This document shows positions 18,337 to 25,983 of a stretch of DNA of 64,000 bases, piece by piece; within the stretch, counting starts at the first letter, position 1, and each line of letters starts with the position of its first letter. Both the position numbers and the translations under genes were made by a program. The DNA is taken from NCBI RefSeq assembly GCF_022511585.1, contig NZ_JAKWBN010000004.1, positions 124,001 through 188,000 on the forward strand, in the 5' to 3' direction. Source of the stretch: Shimazuella soli. GTDB taxonomy: Bacteria > Bacillota > Bacilli > Thermoactinomycetales > Thermoactinomycetaceae. The notes beneath the pieces are model-generated. The model made no database searches. It saw nothing but the letters and a program-made list of their open reading frames with translations, and was not told where the DNA came from.

Positions 18337-18640
18337 AATGGCTTGGCACGTGCGGTTTGTTATGGGAAACGAGGAGAACTTTATCAAAAATATCGAGAAG
18401 GACAAGAAGATCAACTGGGAGCCTTGGGATTGGTGGTAAATGCGATTGTCGTTTGGAATACTCGCTACATGGAGGCAGCATTGACTCTTATTTCCGAAAT
18501 GGGAGAACAGGTTGAAGAGTCAAACGTTCAACGCCTCTCTCCTCTCGGTCATGAACATATTAATATCGTAGACAGATCTCTTTTACTTTGCCTGATGTCT
18601 GCAATACACATATCAATAACATTCATTGCCTAAGCGGTTC
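18337..18640 (+). pseudogene. Tn3-family transposase, C-terminal fragment
   Basis: Plus-strand translation gives GKRGELYQKYREGQEDQLGA, then LGLVVNAIVVWNTRYMEAAL and RLSPLGHEHINIV, the highly conserved C-terminal end of TnpA. After HINIVDR a frameshift moves the final LPDV segment into another frame. It is on the opposite strand from the N-terminal fragment at 14.7 kb, so an inversion or two separate elements must be involved. It directly abuts the N-terminal piece of the broken MetE-like gene. Confidence 0.8.
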
Positions 18641-18793
18641 TACTTCCTTCTGGATATTGCTCTGTTTTTTCTCCGATCTCTCCATCTGGCAAACTTATAA
18701 GAGAATACTTAATTTTTCTACTGCCAAAGTCATCGCTTTTTGTTCATTCTCAAAAGGTAAACTACCAACAAGTAGACTTTTTCTTTTTGTCAT
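18636..18793 (-). pseudogene. N-terminal piece of the same MetE-like gene
   Basis: From ATG 18793 (with GGGGA upstream) translation gives MTKRKSLLVGSLPFENEQ and then, after a shift or stop near 18700, SLPDGEIGEKTEQYPEGSRT. This is the N terminus of the methionine-synthase-II-like family (VGSxP...LPDGExGE). It breaks off exactly where the Tn3 C-terminal fragment begins. The C-terminal piece is 4.6 kb away at 13582-13992. Confidence 0.7.
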
Positions 18794-18912
18794 AGCTGTT
18801 CCCCTACATGTAAAGAGACTTCGGAATACTTGTATTTCATTATATATAAAATTTAAATTAAAGTAACAATTATTCTTCGTATAATTAAAAATAGTAAATG
18901 GATTCCGTGTAA

Positions 18913-18942
18913 AAAAAGAAGACCAATTAGTCTTCTTTTTTC
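18913..18942 (-). terminator. terminator of the ArsR/SRPBCC operon
   Basis: GAAGAC pairs with GTCTTC within A/T-rich arms and a T tract on the minus strand; it overlaps the ArsR stop codon. Confidence 0.85.
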
Positions 18943-19250
18943 TCCACCAAATATTTGAGTTTATCTAATTTGTTATCCCAAAACTGATCAAAATAAGATA
19001 ACCAATCCGTCAATTCCATTAATGGTTCAACATGAAGCGTAAATCTCTTCTCTCTTCCTTTTTTTTCAGCTTTTACTAAATGGGCTTCAGATAAAATAAA
19101 GAGATGCTTGGATATTGCTGTTCTACTCATGGGAAAATACTTACTTATTTCTGCAATAGGCATTTCTTTCTTGGAGAGAATTTGCAAAAGCTTTCTTCTT
19201 GTGGGATCTGCAATTGCTTGAAAAACATCATACTTTGGCGCTACTGACAT
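18927..19250 (-). CDS. ArsR-family regulator (SdpR-like)
   Basis: A 107-residue winged-helix protein. The segment VFQAIADPTRRKLLQIL and the recognition region ISKYFPMSRTAISKHLFIL are typical of ArsR-family autorepressors paired with SRPBCC proteins. No cysteine metal site is present, so it is not a metal sensor. Its ATG overlaps the stop of the preceding SRPBCC gene by one base, indicating a coupled operon. It probably binds the paired inverted repeats at 19696-19737. Confidence 0.9.
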   Translation of the reverse strand: MSVAPKYDVFQAIADPTRRKLLQILSKKEMPIAEISKYFPMSRTAISKHLFILSEAHLVKAEKKGREKRFTLHVEPLMELTDWLSYFDQFWDNKLDKLKYLVEKKED

Positions 19251-19675
19251 TATTCTTCTACTACCTTACGAAGATTTGACTCAACGAGTGCCTCCCAACC
19301 TTCGCTCATCGTTTTGTGTATAACGGACTGCTTTTGGTTTGCCTTCGGAACAATATCATCTGCGCCTTTCCATCCATCATGAGTTAAGGTGAATTCCGTT
19401 TTTCCTGATACATCTTTTAATTCAAATGAAACCACCCATCCATCTTCATCCCAACTGAAAGTTAGTTTGTTAGGTGGATCTACTCCTAAAACTTTACATG
19501 GCGATGGACCAAATGGGGATTGTATATAGAAATTATGACCTTCAATGGGTTGAAAATCATTTGGCATAAACCAAGAAGCGATTCCCTCAGAAGTAGATAC
19601 TGCGACCCAAACTTTTTCAATTGGGGCATCATATATTACGGATTTTGTTATAGCAGGTAGTGTAGTATTTGTCAT
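19250..19675 (-). CDS. SRPBCC (AHSA1-like) domain protein
   Basis: A 141-residue single-domain protein of the START/AHSA1 type, with the N-terminal YDAPIEKVWVAVST and the later KLTFSWDEDGW and FTLTHDGW segments. These proteins have a hydrophobic ligand cavity; the ligand here is unknown. ATG 19675 has AAGGAGG at ideal spacing. SRPBCC plus ArsR pairs are widespread; the regulator usually controls the pair. Confidence 0.88.
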   Translation of the reverse strand: MTNTTLPAITKSVIYDAPIEKVWVAVSTSEGIASWFMPNDFQPIEGHNFYIQSPFGPSPCKVLGVDPPNKLTFSWDEDGWVVSFELKDVSGKTEFTLTHDGWKGADDIVPKANQKQSVIHKTMSEGWEALVESNLRKVVEE

Positions 19676-19695
19676 GATTATCCTCCTTGAAATAA

Positions 19696-19746
19696 AACCA
19701 AATGGTTGCATATCAGATTATATACAACCATTTGGTTTACAGTCAA
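19696..19746 (-). promoter_or_regulatory. promoter and paired operator of the SRPBCC-ArsR operon
   Basis: On the minus strand TTGACT (19741-19746), 18 bases, TATAAT (19717-19722). Two copies of a 13-base inverted repeat, AACCAAATGGTTG (19696-19708) and CAACCATTTGGTT (19725-19737), flank the -10. Each half contains its own ACCAAATGGT palindrome. Binding at either would block polymerase, so this is very likely the ArsR autorepression site. Confidence 0.85.
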
Positions 19747-19762
19747 TAAAATACATTTGGTA

Positions 19763-20947
19763 CTATTTACTATTTATTGCTTCTGGTTTACTTTCTTTCC
19801 CCCACATGAAAACCGTTACCACAGAGACGATGATCGCAATACTAAAAAGTAGAAATATGTTAGAAACACTTGTATTTTTAGCTACTAAATAACCAATTAG
19901 CAATGGGCCTAAAATACCTCCAATTCGACCAAAAGATGCAGCCATTCCTGCGCCTGTTGCCCGAATATCATCTGGATACTGCTCTGGTGTGTAAGCATAT
20001 GTTGCGCCCCATACTCCTAAATGAAAATAAGATAAGAATATCCCTGAAATAAGCAATGTATTTTGAGTATCAGCGTTTCCAAAAAAATATGCACTAACAG
20101 CTGTACCAACTAAAAATGCAACTAATACTGGTTTTCTACCAATTTTCTCAATTAGCCAAGCAACTGTGAAATAACCAGGGAGCTGTGCCAGTGTCATGAT
20201 CAAGACATACTGAAAACTTTTAATCAATGTAAAGCCCTTTATTACCAATACACTTGGTAACCATAAAAACAATCCATAGTAGGAGAAAACGACACAAAAC
20301 CATAATACCCACAACACTATTGTTTGTTTTCGGTATGGTTTCATCCAAACTTTACGAATGCTTTCCCAAACACCTAATCTCTTTGGTGTGTGGATAGTAG
20401 ATTCATCAGGTAATTGACTCCGTAAGAAAAATACATAAAAAGCAGGTAGTGCGGTTAGAAGCATCGCCACTTGCCACCCATATTTAGGAATTACAAAGTA
20501 AGAGATGACCGCTGCAACCAGCCAACCTACTGCCCAAAAGCTTTCCAGAAGAACAACCGTCCTCCCTCGTTTTTGTAGCGATACTGATTCAGATACCAAA
20601 GTAGTTGCAACTGGTAGCTCTCCACCTAAGCCTAGCCCAATAAAAAAACGCAAAACCAAAAATGCCCATAAAGTAGTGGTGAATGCTGTTAATCCACTAG
20701 CTACAGAAAACAAAAGCAAGGTAATCATAAAAACTGCTTTTCGTCCAATTTGATCCGCTAATAATCCAAACGTAAATGCTCCGATTGCCATTCCAATGGA
20801 ATTAATACTGCCAATCCAACCGATCTCCTTAGCACTTAAACCCCATTCAGGTCTTATTGCTGCAATTATAAAAGAAAGTATTCCAACATCCATCGAATCA
20901 AATAAAAAACCGAGGCCAGCTAACCACAGTAATTTTTTAGAGGACAA
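19763..20947 (-). CDS. niaP: NiaP-like MFS transporter (niacin permease family)
   Basis: A 394-residue transporter with twelve predicted TM helices. It resembles B. subtilis NiaP (YceI) along its length, for example LFDSMDVGILSFIIAA, SINSIGMAIGAF, VVLLESFWAVGW and AYTPEQYPDDIRATG. It should import nicotinate or a related aromatic acid. The TTG start at 20947 has AAGGAGGTG upstream. No NAD-biosynthesis genes or niacin regulator site are adjacent, so the substrate rests on similarity. Confidence 0.82.
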   Translation of the reverse strand: MSSKKLLWLAGLGFLFDSMDVGILSFIIAAIRPEWGLSAKEIGWIGSINSIGMAIGAFTFGLLADQIGRKAVFMITLLLFSVASGLTAFTTTLWAFLVLRFFIGLGLGGELPVATTLVSESVSLQKRGRTVVLLESFWAVGWLVAAVISYFVIPKYGWQVAMLLTALPAFYVFFLRSQLPDESTIHTPKRLGVWESIRKVWMKPYRKQTIVLWVLWFCVVFSYYGLFLWLPSVLVIKGFTLIKSFQYVLIMTLAQLPGYFTVAWLIEKIGRKPVLVAFLVGTAVSAYFFGNADTQNTLLISGIFLSYFHLGVWGATYAYTPEQYPDDIRATGAGMAASFGRIGGILGPLLIGYLVAKNTSVSNIFLLFSIAIIVSVVTVFMWGKESKPEAINSK

Positions 20948-21084
20948 ACAGACACCTCCTTATGTAAAGTGAAAAAACGTTTCATTTGAAATATTTCCTC
21001 TTTTTACTAAAGTTAAACATATGAGATAGACCGCTCATAGAGACAAGTCATCAACAAATATGATCTTAAAGAGGTGGTTGATAA

Positions 21085-21990
21085 ATGTATTTGAAGAAAT
21101 GGTTCGGCAGTTTTTTATTTGTTTGTTTGGCTGGTTTGATAATTACTACACCCTTAGTAAATGCAAGTTCAAAATTCAAGCCAGGTCCTGAGATTCCAGG
21201 AATAAAGAATTCTGGCTGGGTTCCACAAGGTTTAAGTTATTTAAAATCAGAAAACTGGATACTTCATTCTTACTATTGGGATCAAGGCAAAGGTTCTGAA
21301 GGACACGCAAGTGTCATTGCTGTATTTTTCAAATCAGGACAATATAAAATGATAAACCTCTACGAAAACCATACCCATAAACACTATGGGCATGTAGGAG
21401 GAATTACAGTATCATCTAATTACTTATGGGTTGCTTCAACAGAAAGGTCACATAATTATCTTCTCCAATACTCACTCCAAGCCTTAATCCATGTTAAAAA
21501 TAAAGGCAAACTAGTCCCTAAAAAAATGTATGGTCTTGCACATGGCACTTCCTATGTTACATACCACCAACCATCCAAACTATTATGCATCGGAAAATGG
21601 GTTCCTAAAATAAAAGGATCTCATGGTTTATTATATTGTCATAAACTCAATGATAAAGAAGATCTTTCTTCTGACAGCAAAGAATATCAAACACCATCCG
21701 ATATTCAAGGTATTGAGTTTTACGGTAATGGAAGCATAGAAAAAAACTATATTTTATTTAGTCAGTCTTTCGGTAGGAAAAAAGATAGCAAATTGCTCAT
21801 CTATAAGGGGCTTGGGACTGAAACAAAAAAAGTAACACAGTTTACGATAAATCCTATGTCTGAAGATATGGTAAAGATAGGAAATAAAATCTATATCAGT
21901 TTCGAGTCTGGAGCGAAAAAATACCACCATAACGGAAAGAAGCAAACATATAATCTTTATTATGCAGAAATAGCTAATCTATTAAATTAA
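21085..21990 (+). CDS. secreted protein, propeller-like
   Basis: A 301-residue protein with a clear signal peptide (hydrophobic residues 8-28, cleavage near VNAS-S). The mature part has repeated beta-rich blocks such as WVPQGLSYL, GHVGGITVSSNYLWVAS and DIQGIEFYGNG that suggest a beta-propeller. I do not recognise a specific family or catalytic residues. AGAGGTGG precedes the ATG; it stands alone. Confidence 0.7.
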   Translation: MYLKKWFGSFLFVCLAGLIITTPLVNASSKFKPGPEIPGIKNSGWVPQGLSYLKSENWILHSYYWDQGKGSEGHASVIAVFFKSGQYKMINLYENHTHKHYGHVGGITVSSNYLWVASTERSHNYLLQYSLQALIHVKNKGKLVPKKMYGLAHGTSYVTYHQPSKLLCIGKWVPKIKGSHGLLYCHKLNDKEDLSSDSKEYQTPSDIQGIEFYGNGSIEKNYILFSQSFGRKKDSKLLIYKGLGTETKKVTQFTINPMSEDMVKIGNKIYISFESGAKKYHHNGKKQTYNLYYAEIANLLN

Positions 21991-22009
21991 AAAGGAAATA
22001 AGAACTCAA

Positions 22010-22200
22010 ATCTTAGACCTGCCGTGATTAATCAAAAACCTTCTTGCAAAAATTCTTGGCTGCGTTGATGTCTCGATCATGATGAATGTTACATTCTGGA
22101 CATGTCTATTCTCTTAGCTCCTTTGCTGCTTTGTTTTAATCCACAACTGGACAATGTAGTCTGGATGGGGAGGTTTTCTTCTTTTTCACAAGGTTCTCCC
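22010..22200 (-). pseudogene. IS200/IS605-type TnpB, C-terminal remnant
   Basis: Minus-strand translation contains CPECNIHHDRDINAAKNF, the C-terminal zinc-finger and catalytic-aspartate motif of TnpB, followed by QEGF. Several frame changes interrupt it. No tnpA or element ends were recognised. It is a short relic. Confidence 0.65.
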
Positions 22201-22322
22201 ATACCATTGGCTTTGTATTCAAATCAGACCAAGATTCATAGTAATGCACATCACTACATGGTGATTGTTCACCACCGAAAAGATTGGTAGATAGGCAGAA
22301 CCTCTTATCTCGAGTCATTCCA

Positions 22323-22365
22323 ACAAAAGAGAATGGATCCTTATATAAGGTCCATTCTCTTTTGT
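22323..22365. repeat. perfect 15-bp inverted repeat (hairpin)
   Basis: ACAAAAGAGAATGGA and TCCATTCTCTTTTGT enclose 13 bases that include the palindrome CCTTATATAAGG, so almost the whole element can fold. It could end transcripts from either side; it lies between the TnpB and ABC-F relics. Confidence 0.8.
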
Positions 22366-22388
22366 AATCAGTCAAATATAACCCTGTA

Positions 22389-23165
22389 TCAAACTTCTAT
22401 CTTTTTAGTAGCGATGTTTTTGCAAAATTCACTATCGTGCTCTACAAATAAAAGAGTTGGTTTATATTGAAGCAGTAATTCTTCGATTTGTATACGTGAG
22501 ATTACATCTATAAAATTAAGCGGTTCATCCCATATATACAAATAAGCTTTTTCACAGAGACTTCTTGCAATTAGTACTTTCTTTTTCTGTCCTCCACTAA
22601 AAGTAGATATATCATTTTCAAATTGAATTCTAGAAAATCAAGTTTTCTTAAAATGGACTTAAATAAGCTTTCTTCAATATCATTTACTCCAGCGTATTCT
22701 TTTAAATTCCCTTCTAACATGGAAGGATCTTGGGAAACATAAGATACTTTAAGTTGAGAGCTTTTTCTAAAATCACCATTGTATTTTATGTTTTTATTAC
22801 AAATCAGTTTTAGAATACTCGATTTGCCAGATCCGTTTTTTCCTGACAATGATACTCGTTCCCCCTGTTCAATTGTAAAACTAATATCTGAGCAAATCCG
22901 TTTTTGATCGTAATAAATCGTGACATTATCTAGTTCAACAAGTTGACTTTTATGAAAAATGAGTGGTGAAACCTTCAATTTGTCGGCCTGTTCAATGTTC
23001 TTAAGTAGCTTTGATTTTTCCTCAATAGCTGATTGCTGCCTCTTCTGCATCACTTTTGAATGTTTCATCATTTTAGCAGCTTTGTGTCCAATATACCCTT
23101 TATCTACCTTGGAACCAAAGTTTCTAGTTCCATTTTTGGTTTTCTCCACTTCATTCGTTTCTGGA
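22389..23165 (-). pseudogene. ABC-F ribosomal-protection ATPase (Lsa-like), broken
   Basis: Only the linker and second ATPase domain remain. The linker motif GYIGHKAAKMMKHSK is typical of Lsa-type antibiotic-resistance ABC-F proteins. Walker A is SGKNGSGKSS. A single-base loss near 22615 shifts the frame; the rest continues as STFSGGQKKKVLIARSL (signature), DEPLNFIDV (Walker B) and LLFVEHD (switch). The entire first ATPase domain is missing, and the fragment begins inside the 3' end of a SUKH gene. It cannot act as a resistance protein. Confidence 0.8.
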
Positions 23166-23936
23166 TACAAAAAATTGAAACCATTTCCTCCACTTTTCCG
23201 CAGCTTCTCCTTCTGCATCTATACCTTCATCTGTTAGAAAAGGACCATATTGCCAGCTTTCATTGCCAATGCAATAAAGCGAAGTTATTTGATCAATAAA
23301 GGTATGAAAAGAATCAGCGAGATAAGTCACCTCTTCGGTTTCGTGATCCCAGTACACAACAGCCGGTTCTCCTTCTGCAAGCAAATCAAAGGCAATGATA
23401 TCTCCATTATCCACTGACATAAACTGTAATTTATTATGTAGAGAAGAACGATACCATTTCCTATTTTTCCATTCTTCCTCATATTCCTTGACGAATTTTT
23501 CATGATCATCTAAATTACCCGAACCAGTTACACGCCATATTATGTCCATAGCAGATTGATATTCGTTATAGTCATTCCCTCTTGCATCCATTTGTGCGGC
23601 TCGAGATTCCAAGTCTTTTAAATTAAAATCATCAATACCCCATCGAATCGTCCCTGAACTTATACCTTCAAATTCTTCTGGAATCATATCTTCTATCTCT
23701 TCATACATGTTCCAATATAGATCTACTCCCTTGGAAAAATGAAGGAGAGTGTGACGAAAAGTCGCAGGCAATGAATAACCCAACTGTTTTTCTATTTGTT
23801 CTACTTCCTTTTCAGTTGCAGGAGGATGAATGGTAAGTGGATAAATATTCTCCTTTGGTAGCACACGTTGAATTTGCTCGTATGTAGAATTCCAGATTTT
23901 TACCCATTCCTTATATTTTTCCTGCATTGTGTTCAC
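23151..23936 (-). CDS. SMI1/KNR4 (SUKH) family protein
   Basis: A 261-residue protein of the SUKH-1 type: the N-terminal PPATEKEVEQIEKQLGYSLP is the family hallmark, followed by MSVDNGDIIAFDL and YLADSFHTFI. SUKH proteins often act as immunity proteins against contact toxins, but no toxin gene is next to it. The last few residues (after about WRKWFQF) overlap the ABC-F relic in another frame, so the original C terminus may have been altered. Confidence 0.82.
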   Translation of the reverse strand: MNTMQEKYKEWVKIWNSTYEQIQRVLPKENIYPLTIHPPATEKEVEQIEKQLGYSLPATFRHTLLHFSKGVDLYWNMYEEIEDMIPEEFEGISSGTIRWGIDDFNLKDLESRAAQMDARGNDYNEYQSAMDIIWRVTGSGNLDDHEKFVKEYEEEWKNRKWYRSSLHNKLQFMSVDNGDIIAFDLLAEGEPAVVYWDHETEEVTYLADSFHTFIDQITSLYCIGNESWQYGPFLTDEGIDAEGEAAEKWRKWFQFFVSRNE

Positions 23937-24272
23937 ACCTTCTGTTATTTTACTTTAATCTTAGATATATTTATTTGTTCACTAGTATGTATTTAAAACA
24001 GTCCATCCGTTTCTTATTACTACTTGAGTATTGTCGGTCTTTAAGATAGTTATCAAAAATGAATTAACAGAAACTTTATAATCCTACTCCAAATTCTACC
24101 AAAATATCTGATATAATATGGAGTGGTTACCTAGCTTAATTGTTACTATATAATTTAAATGAAACAACTTCAATTATAAATGTATAGATTCTTTTGTTAG
24201 ATATCATGCCAACAATTAACTTTTACAATCTTAATGTGAAAATGATTAGATTTATATTAGTGAGGAATATTT
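23937..24272. other. upstream region of the RRNPP-like regulator
   Basis: AT-rich region separating two divergent genes. No recognised signal-peptide gene. A 26-codon ORF beginning about 24208 overlaps the regulator start but lacks a secretion signal. TATAAT-like sequences near 24112 could serve as promoter. Confidence 0.4.
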
Positions 24273-25562
24273 ATGGAAATATCTGATTACTTTATTGGTT
24301 ATCTAGTACGCAAAACGAGACAAGAATTAGGATTAAACCTCAAAAATTTATCAGCAATAGCTTCAATCAGTACGTTATCAAAGTTTGAACGAGGACAATG
24401 CACGCTTGGAAAAGAAAAATTAGAACATCTATTTTCTATTCTAAATATTCAAACTCAGGATATTCCAAGCATGCTAAAAAAACTAAAACAAGATCAAGCA
24501 ATACAAGATCTTGTTTTTCATGCTATTGAATCCATGATTAGACAAAATGTCTACTCTTTAGCACGTTTCAAAGAAGCAGCTAACTATCTTCATTCTCAGA
24601 CAACTATTATTTACTTGAAAGGAAAATATTATTTGCAACGAGGCAAATTAGAAAAGGCAAGCCAACATTACAAAGAAGTGATAAACGCCAAAGATCACGA
24701 CTATATTGACATGCATTTAAATATTCTAGCTTCTGCCTATTTAGATTTAAGCATGATCGCAGATAAAGAAAATAATTTCAACCTCGCATTAGAATATTCC
24801 GAGGAAGGAAATACAGCATTTCATCCAAATGGAAAAAGAAAATATGTAGAGGATGATTTAATATACAATAAAGCACTTTTTCTTCTTAAACTTGGAAGAA
24901 TAAAGGAATCGAATTTAATCATTGAACAGATTTGGAATAATAGACTGGAAATAGAAAGTGTTTCAACCAAGGCAAGAGTCTACAAGCTGATGGCGGTCCT
25001 ACTAAAGTATCAAGGTAGGTATGATGAAGCAACAAATATACTAGAAGAAGCAATTGAAATTGCTACCACTAATTCTCTCATTGATATAGGATTTGAGTTG
25101 TGGATTGAACTAGGTGATATCGCTTATATAAGAGATCTATACGATTTCAGCGAAAAAGCCTATGAGATAGCATTACTATCTAAAAATAATTTAGAATCGA
25201 AAACCATCATAACAGAGGCACATATAAGCCTGGCCAGGCTTTATGCAAAAATTGGTTTGTACAAAAAAGCAGAGACGGAAATCCAACGAGCAATAAACAT
25301 TGCAGAACAACACAAAGATATGTATAAATTAACGAAAGCTTTGCTTTTACAGGGTAAAATACTTATTGAAAACAACTTAGAAAAAGCAATGCTGGTTTAC
25401 TACAGAACTTGGGAACTAAGTAAGACTTATGATCTCAAAAGATTAGAACATAAAGTCCTTTATCATTTAATCAAACATGAGAAAAATAAAGAAACTCAAC
25501 AAGAACTTCTATTAAGAAGATTGGAATTAGAATTGCTAATGAACAATAATGGAAGTGTATGA
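24273..25562 (+). CDS. XRE-TPR regulator of RRNPP type
   Basis: A 429-residue protein with an N-terminal helix-turn-helix (residues 10-62: LVRKTRQELGLNLKNLSAIA ... SKFERGQ) and a C-terminal array of TPR-like helical repeats (about residues 100-420, for example YLKGKYYLQRGKLEKASQHY). This is the architecture of peptide-sensing regulators such as NprR and PlcR. No propeptide gene was found on either side; the downstream space is taken by an IS3 remnant. Its targets may include the asparagine synthetase gene, but this is speculation. Confidence 0.82.
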   Translation: MEISDYFIGYLVRKTRQELGLNLKNLSAIASISTLSKFERGQCTLGKEKLEHLFSILNIQTQDIPSMLKKLKQDQAIQDLVFHAIESMIRQNVYSLARFKEAANYLHSQTTIIYLKGKYYLQRGKLEKASQHYKEVINAKDHDYIDMHLNILASAYLDLSMIADKENNFNLALEYSEEGNTAFHPNGKRKYVEDDLIYNKALFLLKLGRIKESNLIIEQIWNNRLEIESVSTKARVYKLMAVLLKYQGRYDEATNILEEAIEIATTNSLIDIGFELWIELGDIAYIRDLYDFSEKAYEIALLSKNNLESKTIITEAHISLARLYAKIGLYKKAETEIQRAINIAEQHKDMYKLTKALLLQGKILIENNLEKAMLVYYRTWELSKTYDLKRLEHKVLYHLIKHEKNKETQQELLLRRLELELLMNNNGSV

Positions 25563-25600
25563 AAACAAAGCCCCCTTCATATGTAGTGAAGAACTAAAAA

Positions 25601-25905
25601 TTACGCCACAAGCTGGTTGGAATGAATCCTGTATTGGATAGGGCTCATACCAGCCAGTTTTTGTTTTATCCGTTTGTTATTGTAGTAGTGAATGTAGTTG
25701 GTAATCGCCTCATGCAATTCCTCGTATGTATGAGAAGCAACACCATAGTAGATTTCTTGTTTGAGCAACCCAAAGAAGTTTTCCATCGGTGAGTTGTCCA
25801 AAGTTTCCTTTGCGGGACATACTTTGAAAAATCTTGTGTTGGCGAAGCGTTTTACCCCATTTAGCATGCTGGTAGTGTCATCCTTGGTCGGAATGAATGG
25901 TCAAA
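25601..25905 (-). pseudogene. IS3-family transposase, C-terminal fragment
   Basis: The 88-codon frame ends with NYIHYYNNKRIKQKLAGMSP, the end of the IS3 (IS150 group) OrfB integrase core. Just upstream, in another frame, HSDQG is followed by a TGA where the family has Trp, then HYQHAKWGKTLRQHKIFQSM. A one-base loss near 25808 links the two frames. Only this end of the element is present. Confidence 0.85.
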
Positions 25906-25983
25906 AATGAAAATATTCAATAAAAAATATGCTAATATTTAAGTATATGATATTTAGAAGATTTACGAAGGGGGTAAAAATTG

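Noticed and set aside
18318-18358. Resemblance to domain V of a group II intron (AAACCG ... CGGTTT)
   Set aside because: The same bases encode the conserved LARAVCYGKRG start of the Tn3 transposase C-terminal fragment, and no other intron domains or a complete maturase gene are present.
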